This document shows, piece by piece, positions 1 through 11,513 of a DNA stretch of 64,000 nt. The translations under genes and the position numbers were made by a program. The notes under the pieces are model-generated. The model had not been told where the DNA came from. It did no database searches and was given only the letters and a program-made list of their open reading frames with translations. This stretch comes from Chrysophaeum taylorii (lineage: Eukaryota; Sar; Pelagophyceae; Pelagomonadales; Pelagomonadaceae). The stretch covers positions 124,001 to 188,000 of the forward strand of contig JAQMWT010000025.1 of assembly GCA_029834535.1 (NCBI GenBank), in the 5' to 3' direction. Numbering within the stretch: the stretch's first letter is position 1; each line of letters begins with the position of its first letter.

Positions 1-60
1 TTGTTGTTGGTGTCCTGGACTCGAGGCCTCGTTCCTATCTACAAGCTATTATATTTTTTT

Positions 61-1694
61 TCAAATACAGGTGAATTCAACTTCCCGGAATTGGCGGAAC
101 TGGTTTGTGATTGCGAGGGTCGCTTTTAGACCAGCGACGAAACTAGGGTCGACGACTTGAACATCCGTGCGCTGCCAGTGCGGAAGCCACTCGAACGTGC
201 CCGTTACGGCGTTCGCGACGTAAGAGCCGGCGTGCTTCTCGTTTTGCTTGAAAATGTTTTGCGTCGCGAAGGAGAGACGACTATTCGCACACTTTACGTC
301 GTAGACGAGCGGACGAACGTAAAATCTCTCGGCGCTGTACATTTTCCACCCGTCCAAGACACTTCTGGTGCAGACGTCCTCGTCGCAGCCGTCGCCGAAA
401 ATTTCCAATTGCCACGCGACCGCGCGGGTTTTCGTAATCTCCATCACCCGAACGTCAGCGCTTCCGGTTTCGTTCGTCAATTTCGTCGGCCACCAGTTGG
501 TCAACGCGTTCCCCGACGGGAGGCGGTCGTTATCGCCGAAAACTTCGGAATACCCAGGAAATTCGTATTCCCAGACGACACGAGCTTCGGAGTTTTCCCA
601 CTTCAAAACGACAGCTTTGGAATTGTTGTTGGTTTCGTAATTGTTGTCGAAGAGGTAGAAGTAGCCGTCGCCGAAGTATTCGGCGTTGTGCTGTCCGTAG
701 AACAGACTCGAACGACGGTTGCCTTCTTTGTCAAAAAGTTTCACGCTCCCGCCTTCGCCGATGATCGTTTTTTCGGCAGTGCTCCTGTCGTACCAGACGA
801 TGTTGCTCGCCGACCGGTCGCTCAACACGATCGCGTCGTCTAATACTTGCGCGTGGTTGATGTCGCCAGAAGTGATGTCGTAGGTCGCTTCTTCTTTTTC
901 GCCGCCGTATAGTAGAACGCCTTCGTAGGTCGGGACCCAGATCGAGCCGTCGTCCCACTGCGCGTCGTGCGAATTCACTTTTTGATCGGAAAATTTCTCC
1001 AATTTTCCTCCTGCCTCCCAGTGCCACAGGTAATTGTGACCAAATTCGTCGTAATCTTCGTTGCTGCTCACAAGAAACGTTTTCGGGTTCACGGGCTTGA
1101 ACCTACACCCACCAGGATTCGATTCGATTCACAACAACAACAACAGTCGGCCACGACGACCAACCAACACGCGGGCTTTTGATTATTCCTCGATTGATTC
1201 GCGAGCAGCAGCAGCAGCAGCAGCAGCAGCAGGCTCGATTCCTTCACAAGAGGCGGCCTCCTCGACAAACACTTGGCTCGATTGCTTGATTCGCAACTCG
1301 CACAACAACTACTCACGCGTCAAAGTGCGTTCGCGTGAGGCCAGGATCGAGGACCGAAACGAGTTCCCCGGTCAACGAAACGACGCAGAGATAACAAACT
1401 TCTTCGGAATACAACGCAAACCCGACGTAGCCCTCGGCGGCTTGCGGCCCGATCTCTCCGTGGGTCAGATCGCTCACCGTGAACTTGAGCTCGCGCGGCG
1501 CCTAATCGCGACGCTTTAGCGCGTCTCACTACTACATTGCGCACCTTTTTGTGCGTCCCCGCGGCCCTGATGAACTCGCGCCTGTCCACGACCACCTCGC
1601 GCAGCAGGGGCGCCGACCTCTTGTTAGAAACAACCAACGCCACCAACACGGCCCCGCCGACGCACGCAATCAGACGCACGCGAAACCCAACCAT
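61..1694 (-). CDS. Arylsulfotransferase-like protein, three exons
   Basis: Read on the minus strand as exons 1694..1545, 1501..1317 and 1102..61, about 458 residues. Intron 1 (1544..1502, 43 bp) and intron 2 (1316..1103, 214 bp) both have GT-AG ends, and both joins keep the frame. Residues ~7-22 form one hydrophobic segment, so a signal anchor or signal peptide is likely. The body looks like the beta-propeller ASST family (Pfam Arylsulfotransferase types): a GHNYLWHW-like strand, HDAQW, GQHNAEYFGDGYFYLFDN and GDNDRLPSGNAL are the typical blade motifs. The family moves sulfate between phenolic compounds or has unknown substrates in algae. Start choice: the ATG at 1694 gives the membrane segment. 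The stop at 61..63 might instead fall in a further intron, since a GT lies just before it and the window starts here. Frame and splice joins are seen; function is from family resemblance. Confidence 0.72.
1103..1316 (-). other. Intron 2 of the arylsulfotransferase-like gene, with CAG repeat
   Basis: On the minus strand it starts GTGAGT and ends GTGTAG. Removing it joins a split alanine codon and restores the propeller frame. It holds a (CAG)n/(CTG)n run at about 1204..1233, which is why this stretch shows a spurious poly-leucine reading frame. Confidence 0.65.
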
Positions 1695-1744
1695 AACAAT
1701 CTTGCCACTAAGTGAAGGGTAAGCGAGTCTTCATATTCCTTCCG

Positions 1745-2230
1745 CCCCTCCTCTATACAGCCGCATGGGGGTAAGGAGGGCCTGCGGGGGCAAAAGCAGA
1801 GAGGCTGTGCGAGAGAGGGAGGGTGAGCGAGGGGCACTCTCTCTTTCTCTCTCTCTCTCTCGGCATCAGAGTGCGCGGAGCGGCTGCGGCGCTTACTGCG
1901 CTGAGTAAGCAGCGCTTCAAATTCCGGTTAGTAACGGAGCCGCCATGTCCCGCCTCGCCGGCCTGGCATATCCTCGCAGCTCCCTCGCTTCCGCGGAGGC
2001 GGCGCATCGAGTCTCATTTACCCTCATCACACTACCTACGACTACCAGTAGTAGTATCGGCACGCCACATCGAATAATGGGATGCACCCCCACAACCGTC
2101 CGTCGAGAGAGAAAGAGGGACCCGCTTTGATTTTATTTACTCTGCTTGGGGTCCGTGCGCAAAAGGCCATGCGCACGAGGCCCGGCCGCCTGCCGGGGTG
2201 AAGTGGCGCGTTGATCGAATTCACCAAACA
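1745..2230. other. Intergenic region with CT-rich run
   Basis: No credible gene. It contains a pyrimidine-rich (CT)n run around 1839..1861. Reading frames here are short and overlap on both strands. It separates the divergent 5' end of the arylsulfotransferase-like gene from the 3' end of the light-harvesting gene. Confidence 0.5.
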
Positions 2231-2240
2231 ATATATGAAC

Positions 2241-2852
2241 TTAGATGCCGCCCGGCCAGAGGGAGACACCGAGCTCCTCGTGGACCATGAGCGCGAGGAT
2301 GCCCATCATCGCAGCGCGGCCGTTGTTGAGCTCGATCGCACGTTTGCTCAGCTTCTCCTCGGCCGAGAACGAGTCCCACCCAAAGTCCAGCGCGCCGTTG
2401 CGGAAGTCGCCAGGGAACTCGCCGGGAGCGGCGCCGTTGGCCGAGTCCTTCATCACAAAGAGCTCGAGGAAGCCGACGAAGGCGACGATCTGGGCGATGC
2501 CCGCCGGTTGGATCGCGGAGAAGGCACCGAAGCCCGTCGGGACGTCCGAGAACTTGGTGCCCGAGTAGTCGATGGTACCCGGAAGGAAGACCCCTGCCTT
2601 GGTCACGATCTGGCCGAGGACGGCAAGCATCGAGATGCGGCCGTGCTTGATCTCGACATAACGGAGGCGCTCGAACTTCTCCTGGTCGGCATCCGCCAAA
2701 AGGCCGAGAGGGTCAAAGAAGCCAAGCGGGGGCTGGACGCCGAGCTCGGTCTCGAAGGCCTTGACGACAGTCTTGGGGGCTGCGTGGGAGGCCACGGGCG
2801 CGAAGGCAACAGCCGACGAGAGGCAGAGAGCGACGACGACCTTGGAGAACAT
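2241..2852 (-). CDS. Fucoxanthin chlorophyll a/c-binding light-harvesting protein
   Basis: Intact single-exon gene, 203 residues, ATG at 2852, stop TAA at 2241. It binds chlorophyll a/c and fucoxanthin in the thylakoid antenna. The N-terminus is a bipartite plastid signal: a hydrophobic signal peptide (~1-17) followed by AFAP, the phenylalanine-containing cleavage site needed to enter complex red plastids. Helix 1 carries the chlorophyll-binding motif EIKHGRISML and helix 3 carries ELNNGRAAMMGI; these are the paired Glu/Arg sites of the LHC family. The length is normal for Lhcf-type proteins. Flanks: an arylsulfotransferase-like gene downstream and a Ty3/gypsy retrotransposon ~150 bp upstream. 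A TATA-like box lies just upstream. The exact subfamily cannot be settled by eye. Confidence 0.95.
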   Translation of the reverse strand: MFSKVVVALCLSSAVAFAPVASHAAPKTVVKAFETELGVQPPLGFFDPLGLLADADQEKFERLRYVEIKHGRISMLAVLGQIVTKAGVFLPGTIDYSGTKFSDVPTGFGAFSAIQPAGIAQIVAFVGFLELFVMKDSANGAAPGEFPGDFRNGALDFGWDSFSAEEKLSKRAIELNNGRAAMMGILALMVHEELGVSLWPGGI

Positions 2853-2882
2853 CTGTTGTGTTTACTGTTAGATCGTCGTCTG

Positions 2883-2891
2883 ATTATAAAA
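2883..2891 (-). promoter_or_regulatory. TATA-like box of the light-harvesting gene
   Basis: TTTTATAAT on the minus strand, 31-39 bases upstream of the ATG at 2852. Spacing and sequence suit a core promoter with a very short 5' leader. No transcript evidence is available. Confidence 0.4.
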
Positions 2892-3006
2892 GATCTTGAA
2901 GATGTTCCTCAACCGAATCTTTAATTCCCCTTGGGAGGTACCACCATACGAGGGGGCTTCCTTATCCGAAATTAATTAATTAATGTGCTGGCGGCGGTTA
3001 AGGATA

Positions 3007-3332
3007 TGGCGGCACAGAAAAACCTTCCCGACCCCCGGGTGACAGACAAAGGGCGTACTCACCGACTCGTCCTAGACCTCACTGAACGAGGAAAACACGG
3101 ATTCGGGGTCGTGTATGCTCGCCACACACCTTGCGCACGCTCACCAAGCCTCTTAACAAGATGGAGAGATGGAATATGATAGCAAGGAAACTACAAGAAT
3201 ACAGCAAGAATGCTTCTCACAAAAGAGAGGTATGATTATGTCACTAAGAAGATCGGGAAAGGTGTCCCGTTGAACGGATATCAAGCCTCGAGAGAGGGGG
3301 GGGTAAGCCTTAGCGGTCAGGAGTTGCCGCCA
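3007..3332 (-). repeat. LTR, 3' copy of the gypsy element
   Basis: Nearly identical to 11514..11833. Begins TGGCGGCACAG and ends GTTGCCGCCA, with a G-rich run shortly before the end. In element sense this is the downstream LTR. The boundary may extend two bases at each end (TA before, CA after), because both copies share those. Confidence 0.85.
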
Positions 3333-3364
3333 CAGGACTCCCCTGGTGAGAACACGAGCTGCCC

Positions 3365-6300
3365 TCAGCGAGTCCGGCGAGAAGCACGAGCCTTGGCTGA
3401 ATGAGCATCTCGAGAACGAATCTTCTTGTAGGCACGTTCAACGACAGGCTCAGGAACGCGTCCACCACGTAAAGTGAACTTAGGAATCAACACATCGTTC
3501 TCATGCGGGGCGAAGTCGGTGACACAAGGAGTGGTACTGTTGTTGACCTTGGTCTTGTCGGTGAAACTGCGACCGTCCACGTCCTTGTATTCCGGCTTAA
3601 GCTTGCGAGTAGAGAGATGTGAAGTAGGCTTGTAATAAGAAACCTTGTCATGGGGACCGAGATCAGCATAGAAATGCAGAGCGACTCGATCATTCACAAA
3701 TCATAGGGTTCATAAACTTCAGCGACATAAATCTTCTTTCGCCAATCGGACCGTTTATTATCCGGAATCCGGAAGATAACGAACTTACCATGCTTGTAAT
3801 CATCCCGAAAGGTCTCCTTGGGCTTGGGCACAGCTCGATCGACCACTGGAGAAATCATGACAGGGGTAATCTGACTAACATGAACACAACGGCGTTCGGG
3901 AGGAGAATCAAGAGTCTCAATCCAGTAAGTGACCGGGGACAAGCGTTCCAAAATAACGAATGGACCGCGCCATTCCGGTCGAAGCTTGTTCTGAAGAAAA
4001 GGGATGTAGAGCAGAACATGTGAACCTTCTTCATACTCCACATCAACATGGTCCGCATTATAGGCGAGACGTTCTTTACGAAGAGCCTTCTCACGAGCTT
4101 CGTTCACCGTAGCGGTATAGAACTTCAGCCTCTCGCGAGTCTCTGCCACAACGTCGGAGCGAGTTTTCGGCAGGCGGCGGACATCAAGATCCATGATCGT
4201 GTAATCGGTTGGCAATAAAGGCTGCCGGTTAAGACGAAGCATGAAAGGTGAGATCTGAGTCCCCGGAGTAAATCTACGATTGTAACAGAAAGCAAAGTAC
4301 TCCGCGAATTCGGGCCATTCCGTGATCTTGCGGTTTTGAAGGCACGCACGGAGGAAAGCCTTGATAAAGCGGTTGACCCTTTCCGCAGGATTAGCCTGCT
4401 CTCTTTGGTTCAGGCGTACGAGCTTTCTTGCACACTATGCAACCAGCAATGTAAGCACCCACCTCATTAGACATATGAGGCCACCAAAAACGTTCAAGTA
4501 TCGACTGCACTGTACTTTGACGACCCATATGACCACCATTGAGAGGTGTGTCATGGTACAATCGGATGATGCGCGTCCGTAAAGTTCGGGGTGCGACTAT
4601 CATCGGGTGCAAGTCGGGTGCGGCACGGTAGAGAACTCCTTTCACCACTTGATAGCGATAATTGGCTCCGTACCGACGAAGAGAATGGCCCTGAGCCATG
4701 CGATAACGAATGTCCTCGCAAGTAGCATCAGTGATCTGCTCTTTGGCTATCTCTTCCAAAGTCAAATTATCCGGAATCTTGTCGATGTACTCTTGGTAAT
4801 CATCGGCATCACGGAAAATACTAGGCTGGGTCTGAAGTCGTTGCTTCTGACGTTGTTTCGTAGCATGAGACGTGACCAATTGCATCGGATCATCGAGGTC
4901 TTCTTCCTCTTCCTCCACAGGCAACTCAGTCGTAACAAACGACAGAATGACATGGCACCCAGGTAAAGGTACTCCTTCATCATCAACAGAACGAGGGAGT
5001 TCTTGGCACACTAGATACGCGTGGTTCAAGGGTTCACCAAACTCGTCCGTCTCGATGACATGATCTATAGGATTGCGAGAGAGACAGTCAGGGATGCTCA
5101 TTCCCGGCGACTTCCCTGGCTTGTAACCCAATTCAGGATCAAAATTGGCGAGCCGCATCGCCCATCGAGCCAACTGCCCAGACGAGTGCTTCGCCTTTCG
5201 TAAAAACGTCAAGTTGCGATGATCTGTTTCAAGGATCGTCTTGTGACCTTCAATATAAGAGCGGAAATGCTCAAGAAAAGAATAACTGCCAGGTGCTCTA
5301 GCCGGCGAGGCTCATAGTTCCGCATCTCTTTTGGCACAGCTCGGCTCCAATACTCAATTACTCGTTCCTCTCGTGTCACCTTGCCGGTTTCGTTCTTGAT
5401 TTCCACGAGCTGAAAAGATACGCACCCAGACCATCCTTGGAAGCATCCGAGCGGATCTGAAAAGGAAGATCGTAATCAGGATGATAAACTCCGCGAGAAT
5501 CCACGAAAGCTTCGATGATTGTACCCCATGCCCTTTGGCACTCAGGCGTCCACTCAAACTTAACGCCTTCAAGACACAATCGCCTAAGCGGCTCCACAAT
5601 CTTCGAATAATTCTTCACATATCGGCGGCAATAGTTGCTCATACCAATGAAAGATCGAATCTGGGTCTTCGGGGACGTATTGGGCAACGTACCGGGAATC
5701 GGCATCTGCTGCAACGCTTCTAACGTCTTGGGATTCGGCTTCAAGCCTTCCGGAGTCGAAATATGTCCCAAAACTCGATTTCATCCTTGAGGAGGTGGAA
5801 CTTCGAAGTTCGTCCACTATATCCTCGCTGTGCTAAATGGCACAACACTTCAATCAAAACTTGTAAATGTCGATGGAGTTCATCCGATCCCATCATAATA
5901 TCGTCGACAAACGCGACCAAGTCCTTATACATCCATGTGGACAAATCGCTAGCCATCTGCTTACAAAAGAGAGCTCCTGCTGTTTTTACTCCTAGAGGCA
6001 AGCGCAAGAAACTATGGGCTCCAAGTGGACTAACCATCGTAACAGCGTCCTGAGCAGCGGCGTCCAAACGTAAGTTATGATAACCCCATCGAATATCAAT
6101 GCACGTCCGCCAACGGCGCATGGCAAGAAAAGCCAAAGCATCATCTTGACGAATATTCGGCCAACTGTCATTGACCAGCTGATCATTGAGCTGACGCAAG
6201 TCAACGGCAGCACGAAAAGCATTCGACGTCCCGGCCTCGGCTCCCTTCTTAGGCAGCATCAGTACAGGGAATCCCCACGGAGAGTTCGCCGGTCGGATGA

Positions 6301-7962
6301 CTCCATCGCGACACCACTCAGTGATCTGCTTTCTGAGACACTCGAGCTTTGCTGGCGTCAACCTATAAGGCGTCATCTTGATCGGTCGTGGGTTTGCGTC
6401 TTTAAAGCGTAGAGAAACCGGTGGCGAGTCCACGGGTCTCATAATCGGATCAAAGAAAGCCCACGCGTATTGCACGCAATGGCTCAACATCATCTTCGCA
6501 TCATCATCCAGATGCGGGTTGTCGGGAATTCCTAGATCTCGAACAACCTTCTCAACTTCTTCCTTCGTCGGAATTACGACTTTCATCGCATCATTGTCCT
6601 TGACGTGCTCGGGAATCTGCGGTAACGGTACACCGTCCGAATCGCGCGGGGTATCCTTCCATGGCACATCGAACTTTTCTTCGTATTTGAACCTCACCTC
6701 AGGGTGGCTCTTATTGATCTTTTCACCTTTGACGCGCACATTCGGCTCGCTCCTTACTTTCGGCTCCTGTTCAGGTTCAGGATCCGGCGGAACGTCCACT
6801 TTTGATTGTCGGGGGGGGGCAGCAGAAAAAACATGAGCCGTCCCCGGCGCATCAGTTGGAAGCGGAAGCTTAGGAACTTCTAGTAATCGTCGTTTCTCGT
6901 CCATCAAATCGGACATTCCCGTCAACTTCTCCTCCATCGGCGCCGCTGTGGTCTGCTCTGCTGCGACCAAAACTGTATCGGCTAGAACATCGGCTAAAAC
7001 GGCTAAAACGGTCTCGGAAACGGTCTCGGGGGGGGGCGTAGGAAAAGAAGACGTCGTCCCCGACGTCAACTCAAAAGGTCTAACGTCATCATCGTGAACT
7101 GCCCTGCAAGACATGCACATTGACGAATGGAGGGACACTGGAACCTGCGGCATGGGTTCGTCGGTCTCCGAATCTGAGTCTTCCCAGTAGTGCGGAGAAT
7201 CCCGAGTAGCATCTGACATTGCTTCCACATACGATGTAGAAGGCCACCGAACGATCCGAGCGTTGGTGGTATGTTGCTCCTGTTGCAAACGATGGCTGCT
7301 CGTCACAGCGACATCGGCAACATCATCGGAGACTCGGGTAGGGCGCGCCGTCGGGTAAAAGACAACCCCCGACATTGGCGGCGCGTCGCATAAAGATTGG
7401 AACGCGAAAGTTGCGCTCGAATGTCCCGAACTATCCTGATATCTGCCTCCGTCATACTCGTCATCGTAATGTCGATGACGTCGGCGCCGGCGCGAATTGC
7501 GACTAGAGCTCCGGTGACGGCAAGGACTCGGGCTGCTTTGAGCAGTATGGGCTTTTCGATCAGGGCTCTGGCTTCGATGTCGGCGTGACGATCGTCTAGA
7601 AGGTGATCGTCCGTCTCGCTGTCGTGTAGAAAACGACGTAGTATCCTTGAGGCTTCTGACCTCGCTCACCATGGTCGCCATTGTGGTTCCAAGATCGGTG
7701 AGGGCCGTTTGAATTTCATTAGAAGGCTCCGATCCGTGCGTGGCGTTCGCATGAGATGCATCATCACGCTTCGCCCAATCGGACCGCGATATGGGCTGCT
7801 TCTTCTGCTTACGAATTCGCTTCCACATCGCACAGTAGTAACGATCCGGATCGCGGTTGCAAACTACGCGATTTCCGTGTTCATCTTCATCATGGGTGGT
7901 CCAGAAGAACCCACAGTGCGGGCACGTTCTCTTGCCCCACAAAAAAGGATCTCGTAAAATCA
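3365..7962 (-). pseudogene. Gypsy-type pol: zinc motif, RT, RNase H, partial integrase
   Basis: Minus-strand pol, in frame with gag once the nested LINE and one target-duplication copy are ignored. Order: a Cys/His motif beginning CPHCGFFW (~7925), a long Ser/Arg/acidic linker, reverse transcriptase with FVDDI (~5900), RNase H, then the integrase HHCC zinc site (H-x-H...CIVCKK, ~4420). Lesions seen: a 1-base loss in a T run near 5757; further frameshifts near 5405 and 5285; a deletion near 4388 that removes nearly the whole integrase catalytic core, so the zinc site is joined to the ERVNR region that follows the two catalytic aspartates; and a frameshift near 3694 before the basic C-terminal tail (3365..3697). 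No D-S/T-G protease motif was found. Homology by domain motifs; clearly non-functional. Confidence 0.88.
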
Positions 7963-7975
7963 GCGGATCCGTATT
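7963..7975. repeat. 13-bp target site duplication, left copy
   Basis: GCGGATCCGTATT here and again at 9598..9610, flanking the LINE inserted in the gypsy element. Removing the LINE with one copy of this duplication leaves gag and pol in one continuous frame. Confidence 0.9.
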
Positions 7976-8064
7976 AACTAACTAACTAACTAACTTCGGA
8001 CCTCTCCCGGGCATGGGAGCCAGGCTGGGCCGGCAGTAGCCGGTCCAGGATCACAGAGCAAAAA

Positions 8065-9120
8065 TCACACAGTTGGGGTAGAGGCGAGGGATGAAAGTGC
8101 GTGGATGGCGGACCGCCACTGCGCGCGGTCTTGTGCGAGGTCGTGCCACGAGTTGAAGGGGATGTCGCATTTCCGGAGTGCCTTGGCGAGCGACCTCCCG
8201 TACGTCATCTGCGGAGCCCCCGATGGGCGCTTGGAGCGGACCCAAGACGAGAGCATCTTGCGAGGGAGTCGGGAGAAGGGCATGCGGGCGACGTGACCGG
8301 CCCAGCGGAGCTGGCGGCGCGTGACGTAGACGTCGATGGACTCGAGGCCGAGGCGCCGCAGCAGGATCTCCGTTGAGATGTGGTGGAACCAGGTGTGTTT
8401 CCGGGTCACACGACACATGACGCGGGCGCACTGCGCGTGGAAACACCGCAACCGGCGGAACAGGACCTCGGTGAGGCACCACGATTCCGCACCGTGAAGG
8501 AGGATGGCCAGGACGAGCGAGACATAGACGAGGCGCTTGGCGCGAGCAGAGACGGACTTCGAGGCGAAGATGCAGTCCCGCAAGGCACCGAAGGCCTGAG
8601 ACGCCTTCTTGATCCGCGCGTCGACGTCTGAGTCGTCGCGGCAGTCGCGCGAGAGGACCGAGCCGAGGTACTTAAACTGGTCGACGACCGGTATGAAGCG
8701 GCCGCGCCCGAGCTCGATGTCCGAGAGGTTCGTGTCGTCGAACGACTTTGGGTCGCCGTACAGTTGTGCCGGGCGAGCGACGAACAGCATCTCCGTTTTG
8801 GACGCCGCTTTCGTGTGTCGGTTGCCGCAATGCACCTCCATGCCCCAGGCGTCGCAGTGTTCGATGAGGCGCGGTGTCTCGCTGGTGGCGATGTGGCGGT
8901 CCCAGAAGAGAAAGGCAACGTCGTCGGCGTACGCCGATTCATCGAAGGGAAACTCGTCGCCGCGAGTGGACCAACCCCGGTTCGTCATCTGAAAGTCTTT
9001 CCGCGTACGGTAGACACACGGGGCGCGGCCATGGCGTCGTCGAAACGACGTCGTCAGTGCCGCCATGAACAGCACGAACAGGACGGGGCCCAGGACGTCG
9101 CCCTGCTTGACGCCGATGAT
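8065..9120 (-). pseudogene. LINE reverse transcriptase, C-terminal part
   Basis: About 350 residues covering the RT palm with YADD (~8935) through the C-terminal region. That region includes the RRQLRWAGHVARM and WHDLAQDRAQWR motifs common near the end of non-LTR polyproteins. The stop at 8065 leaves an ~90-base 3' UTR before the TTAG tail. The frame is open but cut off at 9120 by the inversion, so the fingers domain is missing from this strand and lies reversed at 9121..9597. Confidence 0.9.
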
Positions 9121-9597
9121 GCTCGCACGCTCCCGCTGTTGGAGCGTGTAGTCCTCGAGTTCTGGGAGTCCGAAGTCCAGCCGGCCGAGTGGGACGTAGG
9201 CCTCCTCGGGATTCTACCCAAAAAGGGGGACCTCTCCCTGCCGGGCAACTACCGCGGGATCATGATGCTCGAGGTCGCGCAGAAGATCGTTTCGAACATC
9301 GTCCGTGCGCGACTCAACGTCATCTGCGAGGCCCTCGATCACGAGTCCCAATGTGGCTTCCGACCCGAGCGCGGTACGTCCGACGCCACCTTCTCGCTCA
9401 AGCTAGCGCTGAAGAAGCGGCGTGAGCACGGTCAGGACTCGTGGGTACTGTTCATCGATTTCGTTAAGGCGTTCGACCGCGTCCGGCGAGAGCTTCTCTG
9501 GGAGGTGCTCCTGAAGTTCGGCGCCCCGCCGAAGCTCGTCGAAGTCATCAAGGGCCTCCACCGAATCCAGGTCCACTTCTCGGTCAGCGGTGTCGTC
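9121..9597 (+). pseudogene. Inverted LINE reverse transcriptase fingers/palm fragment
   Basis: Plus-strand frame with the RT fingers and first palm motif: ILPKKGD, NYRGIMML, QCGFRPERGTSDA and FIDFVKAFDRV. It matches residues ~35-190 of the 548-residue frame at 38323..39969 (minus). It ends at the gypsy target duplication. One substitution (VPREL to VRREL) separates the copies here. Confidence 0.9.
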
Positions 9598-11080
9598 GCG
9601 GATCCGTATTCCCAGACGGTTTATCCGCATCTTGCTTGGCTTGTTGATCGGAGGCCATAGCTCGACCTCCCCGCCCTCGCGGCGGTTTATTCGATTTCGG
9701 ATTAGGTGGGCCTTGGTCCTTCTCCTCCTCCATCAACTTTCGTAAGTCGTTCTCGAGCCGCGTAATAAGCGCTACCATCGACTTAAAAGTCACGTAACTA
9801 TCAGGATGTCCGCTCCTCATAGTCCGCACACGGGTCCTCAACTCCTTGGACGTCAATCCACTGATAAGCTGGTCAAGGATATCGACATCATCCATCGTGC
9901 GGCTGGACACGGAACAAAACTCCAAGGCTTCAGATTGGAATCTGGTACAATACGTTTGGACGTGTCGCTCCCCAGACTCCTTCGGAACTGAAGCCTGGGT
10001 GACCTTCCGCAGCTTGTCAAGCAGCTCCTGCTGCGTGCGCGGAGGTCGGCAAGTCGATCTAAAATAATCCAAAATCTTGTCGCAATACGTCTTGTTAAGA
10101 CGGCGGATACAACGAACCGAGACTCCATGCTCTTCATCGTCAGTATCTAATTTCAAGTAAAACGACGGACCGTGTGGTAGCTCATCGCAGAGCTCCTCGT
10201 ATTTCTGCAAGTGGTCCTCAAAAATTGGTGCAACGGTGTCCCGTAGATGCACAGGTAGTAAGTAACGTAATTTCTCGACCGAGTAATGGTCATCTGCTTA
10301 AGTATGCATCATCGCCGCCGAATCCAAATTAAATTGCCGTTGATCTCGGCCGTCGATGACGAGTTTGAAGTTGTCAGGCTTCAAACTGGAAGTGGGTCGA
10401 CGGGATCGGCTCAAGTTGCCCTTTTCGAAGGCGTTGGCAACCGTCTGCGATATTCCCCGCGATAATTCCCGTAAAATTTTCGTACCTTCATTCTCAACGT
10501 CCGCCCTACCCTCATTCTCCGTATCGACTCGGGGCGGAGGTTCATTCCCCGTTTCAGTGTTCCTTTCCGGTTCAGGCGGCCTCACGGGCGTTTCCGGTTC
10601 GGGTCGACTCACGGGTCGTTCGCGGCTACTCTCCCGACGCGTACGTTCGGCTAGCAATTCATCTCGTTCACGACGAAATCGTTCAACCTCTTCACGTAGG
10701 GTCTTCGAGGTCTCAATCTCTTGCTGTAATGCATCATTGAGCATATCAACTTCTCGTCGAGCCGCTTCCTCTTTCGCTTCAGCCCTTTCACGAGCAAAAA
10801 GCTCAGCTAATCGTTCATTTTCGCGACGTCTCCGCTCGAGGTCTTCACGAAGTCGACTTCGGGCTGCAGATCCGCGCTCAATAGTAACACGCTCGCCACG
10901 GTCCGGAGTCGTTGGACTCAACGGCGAAAAAATGGCAGTATCCGGAGGCACATCAGGGGGCACGTCAGCAACGTCGACTGCCTCGTCCTCTCTTTATTCA
11001 CCTTCCTCGCGGCCTATCTCAGGGGCGGCGGGAAGAACTGGAGGAGATTCTTCCTCACGCACGTCTGCGTTTATCTCCAT
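9598..11080 (-). pseudogene. Gypsy-type gag with two in-frame stops
   Basis: The frame opens at an ATG at 11080 and runs unbroken in phase to the LINE insertion at 9598, except for TAA at 10994..10996 and TAA at 10298..10300. The N-terminal third is acidic and Pro-rich, followed by a strongly charged coiled coil (Arg/Glu-rich, ~10890..10600). The central part (~10252..9750) has the retrotransposon gag helical layout, with conserved YCTRFQSEALEF-like and LISGLTSKELRTRVR-like segments. The C-terminal basic PPRGRGGR stretch precedes the zinc motif that now lies beyond the LINE at ~7925. The stops are single-base changes (CAA to TAA is possible), so loss is by point mutation. Confidence 0.82.
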
Positions 11081-11513
11081 ACTGTATCAAATATCGATCA
11101 AGAATCTCGAAACACGTCCGGATCCGATCACTCGAAGTAATTCACGTTGATTCCAACAACGCTATCTGTCGCTGTAAAAACAGCACTCGCGGAATTCCAA
11201 TTCGCTGGCAATTCAAAAATGCCTGTGGGTAGCGATCCCACTCGCTAAACAGCTTCCACCGTTCAGCTATACCATAATCAATTCCCGGGAGAATGCGCTG
11301 CGATTTCCAACTCGCACGCGTCTTCGTCGTCACTCGGATCGTACGAACACAAACAACGTTCGCGTATATTCTCAACGCAAACCGGTCCAATGGAACTCCG
11401 TGTGCTTGATCAGGGCTCACGTACAAATCCGGACCACGTAATACAACACGTACGGCAGCACTCGCTCGTCGGCGACCGATGTAGTCGCACGATCTCGTGT
11501 ACTCCACCACGTA

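Larger units (their letters stand above)
7976..9597 (-). mobile_element. 5'-inverted LINE copy with (TTAG)n tail, nested in gypsy element
   Basis: Two parts. 7976..9120 reads on the minus strand and ends (element sense) in tandem TTAG units. 9121..9597 is the upstream part of the same element placed in the opposite orientation. Both are almost identical to the longer copy at 38236..40762. Compared with that copy, about 13 bp (equivalent to 39379..39391) are lost at the inversion junction. This is the signature of twin priming known from mammalian L1. The insertion is flanked by a 13-bp target duplication. It is very similar to the other copy, so it is young. Confidence 0.92.

Noticed and set aside
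1089-1316. Poly-leucine protein
   Set aside because: CTG repeat inside an intron of the arylsulfotransferase-like gene.
8406-8942. 178-codon Ser/Arg-rich frame, repeated at 38664..39200
   Set aside because: Shadow of the LINE reverse transcriptase in another frame; conserved only because the DNA is a repeat.
11490-11513. Assigning a specific tRNA primer for the gypsy element
   Set aside because: The bases after the LTR start with a possible TGG, but the complementary tRNA end could not be recognised.
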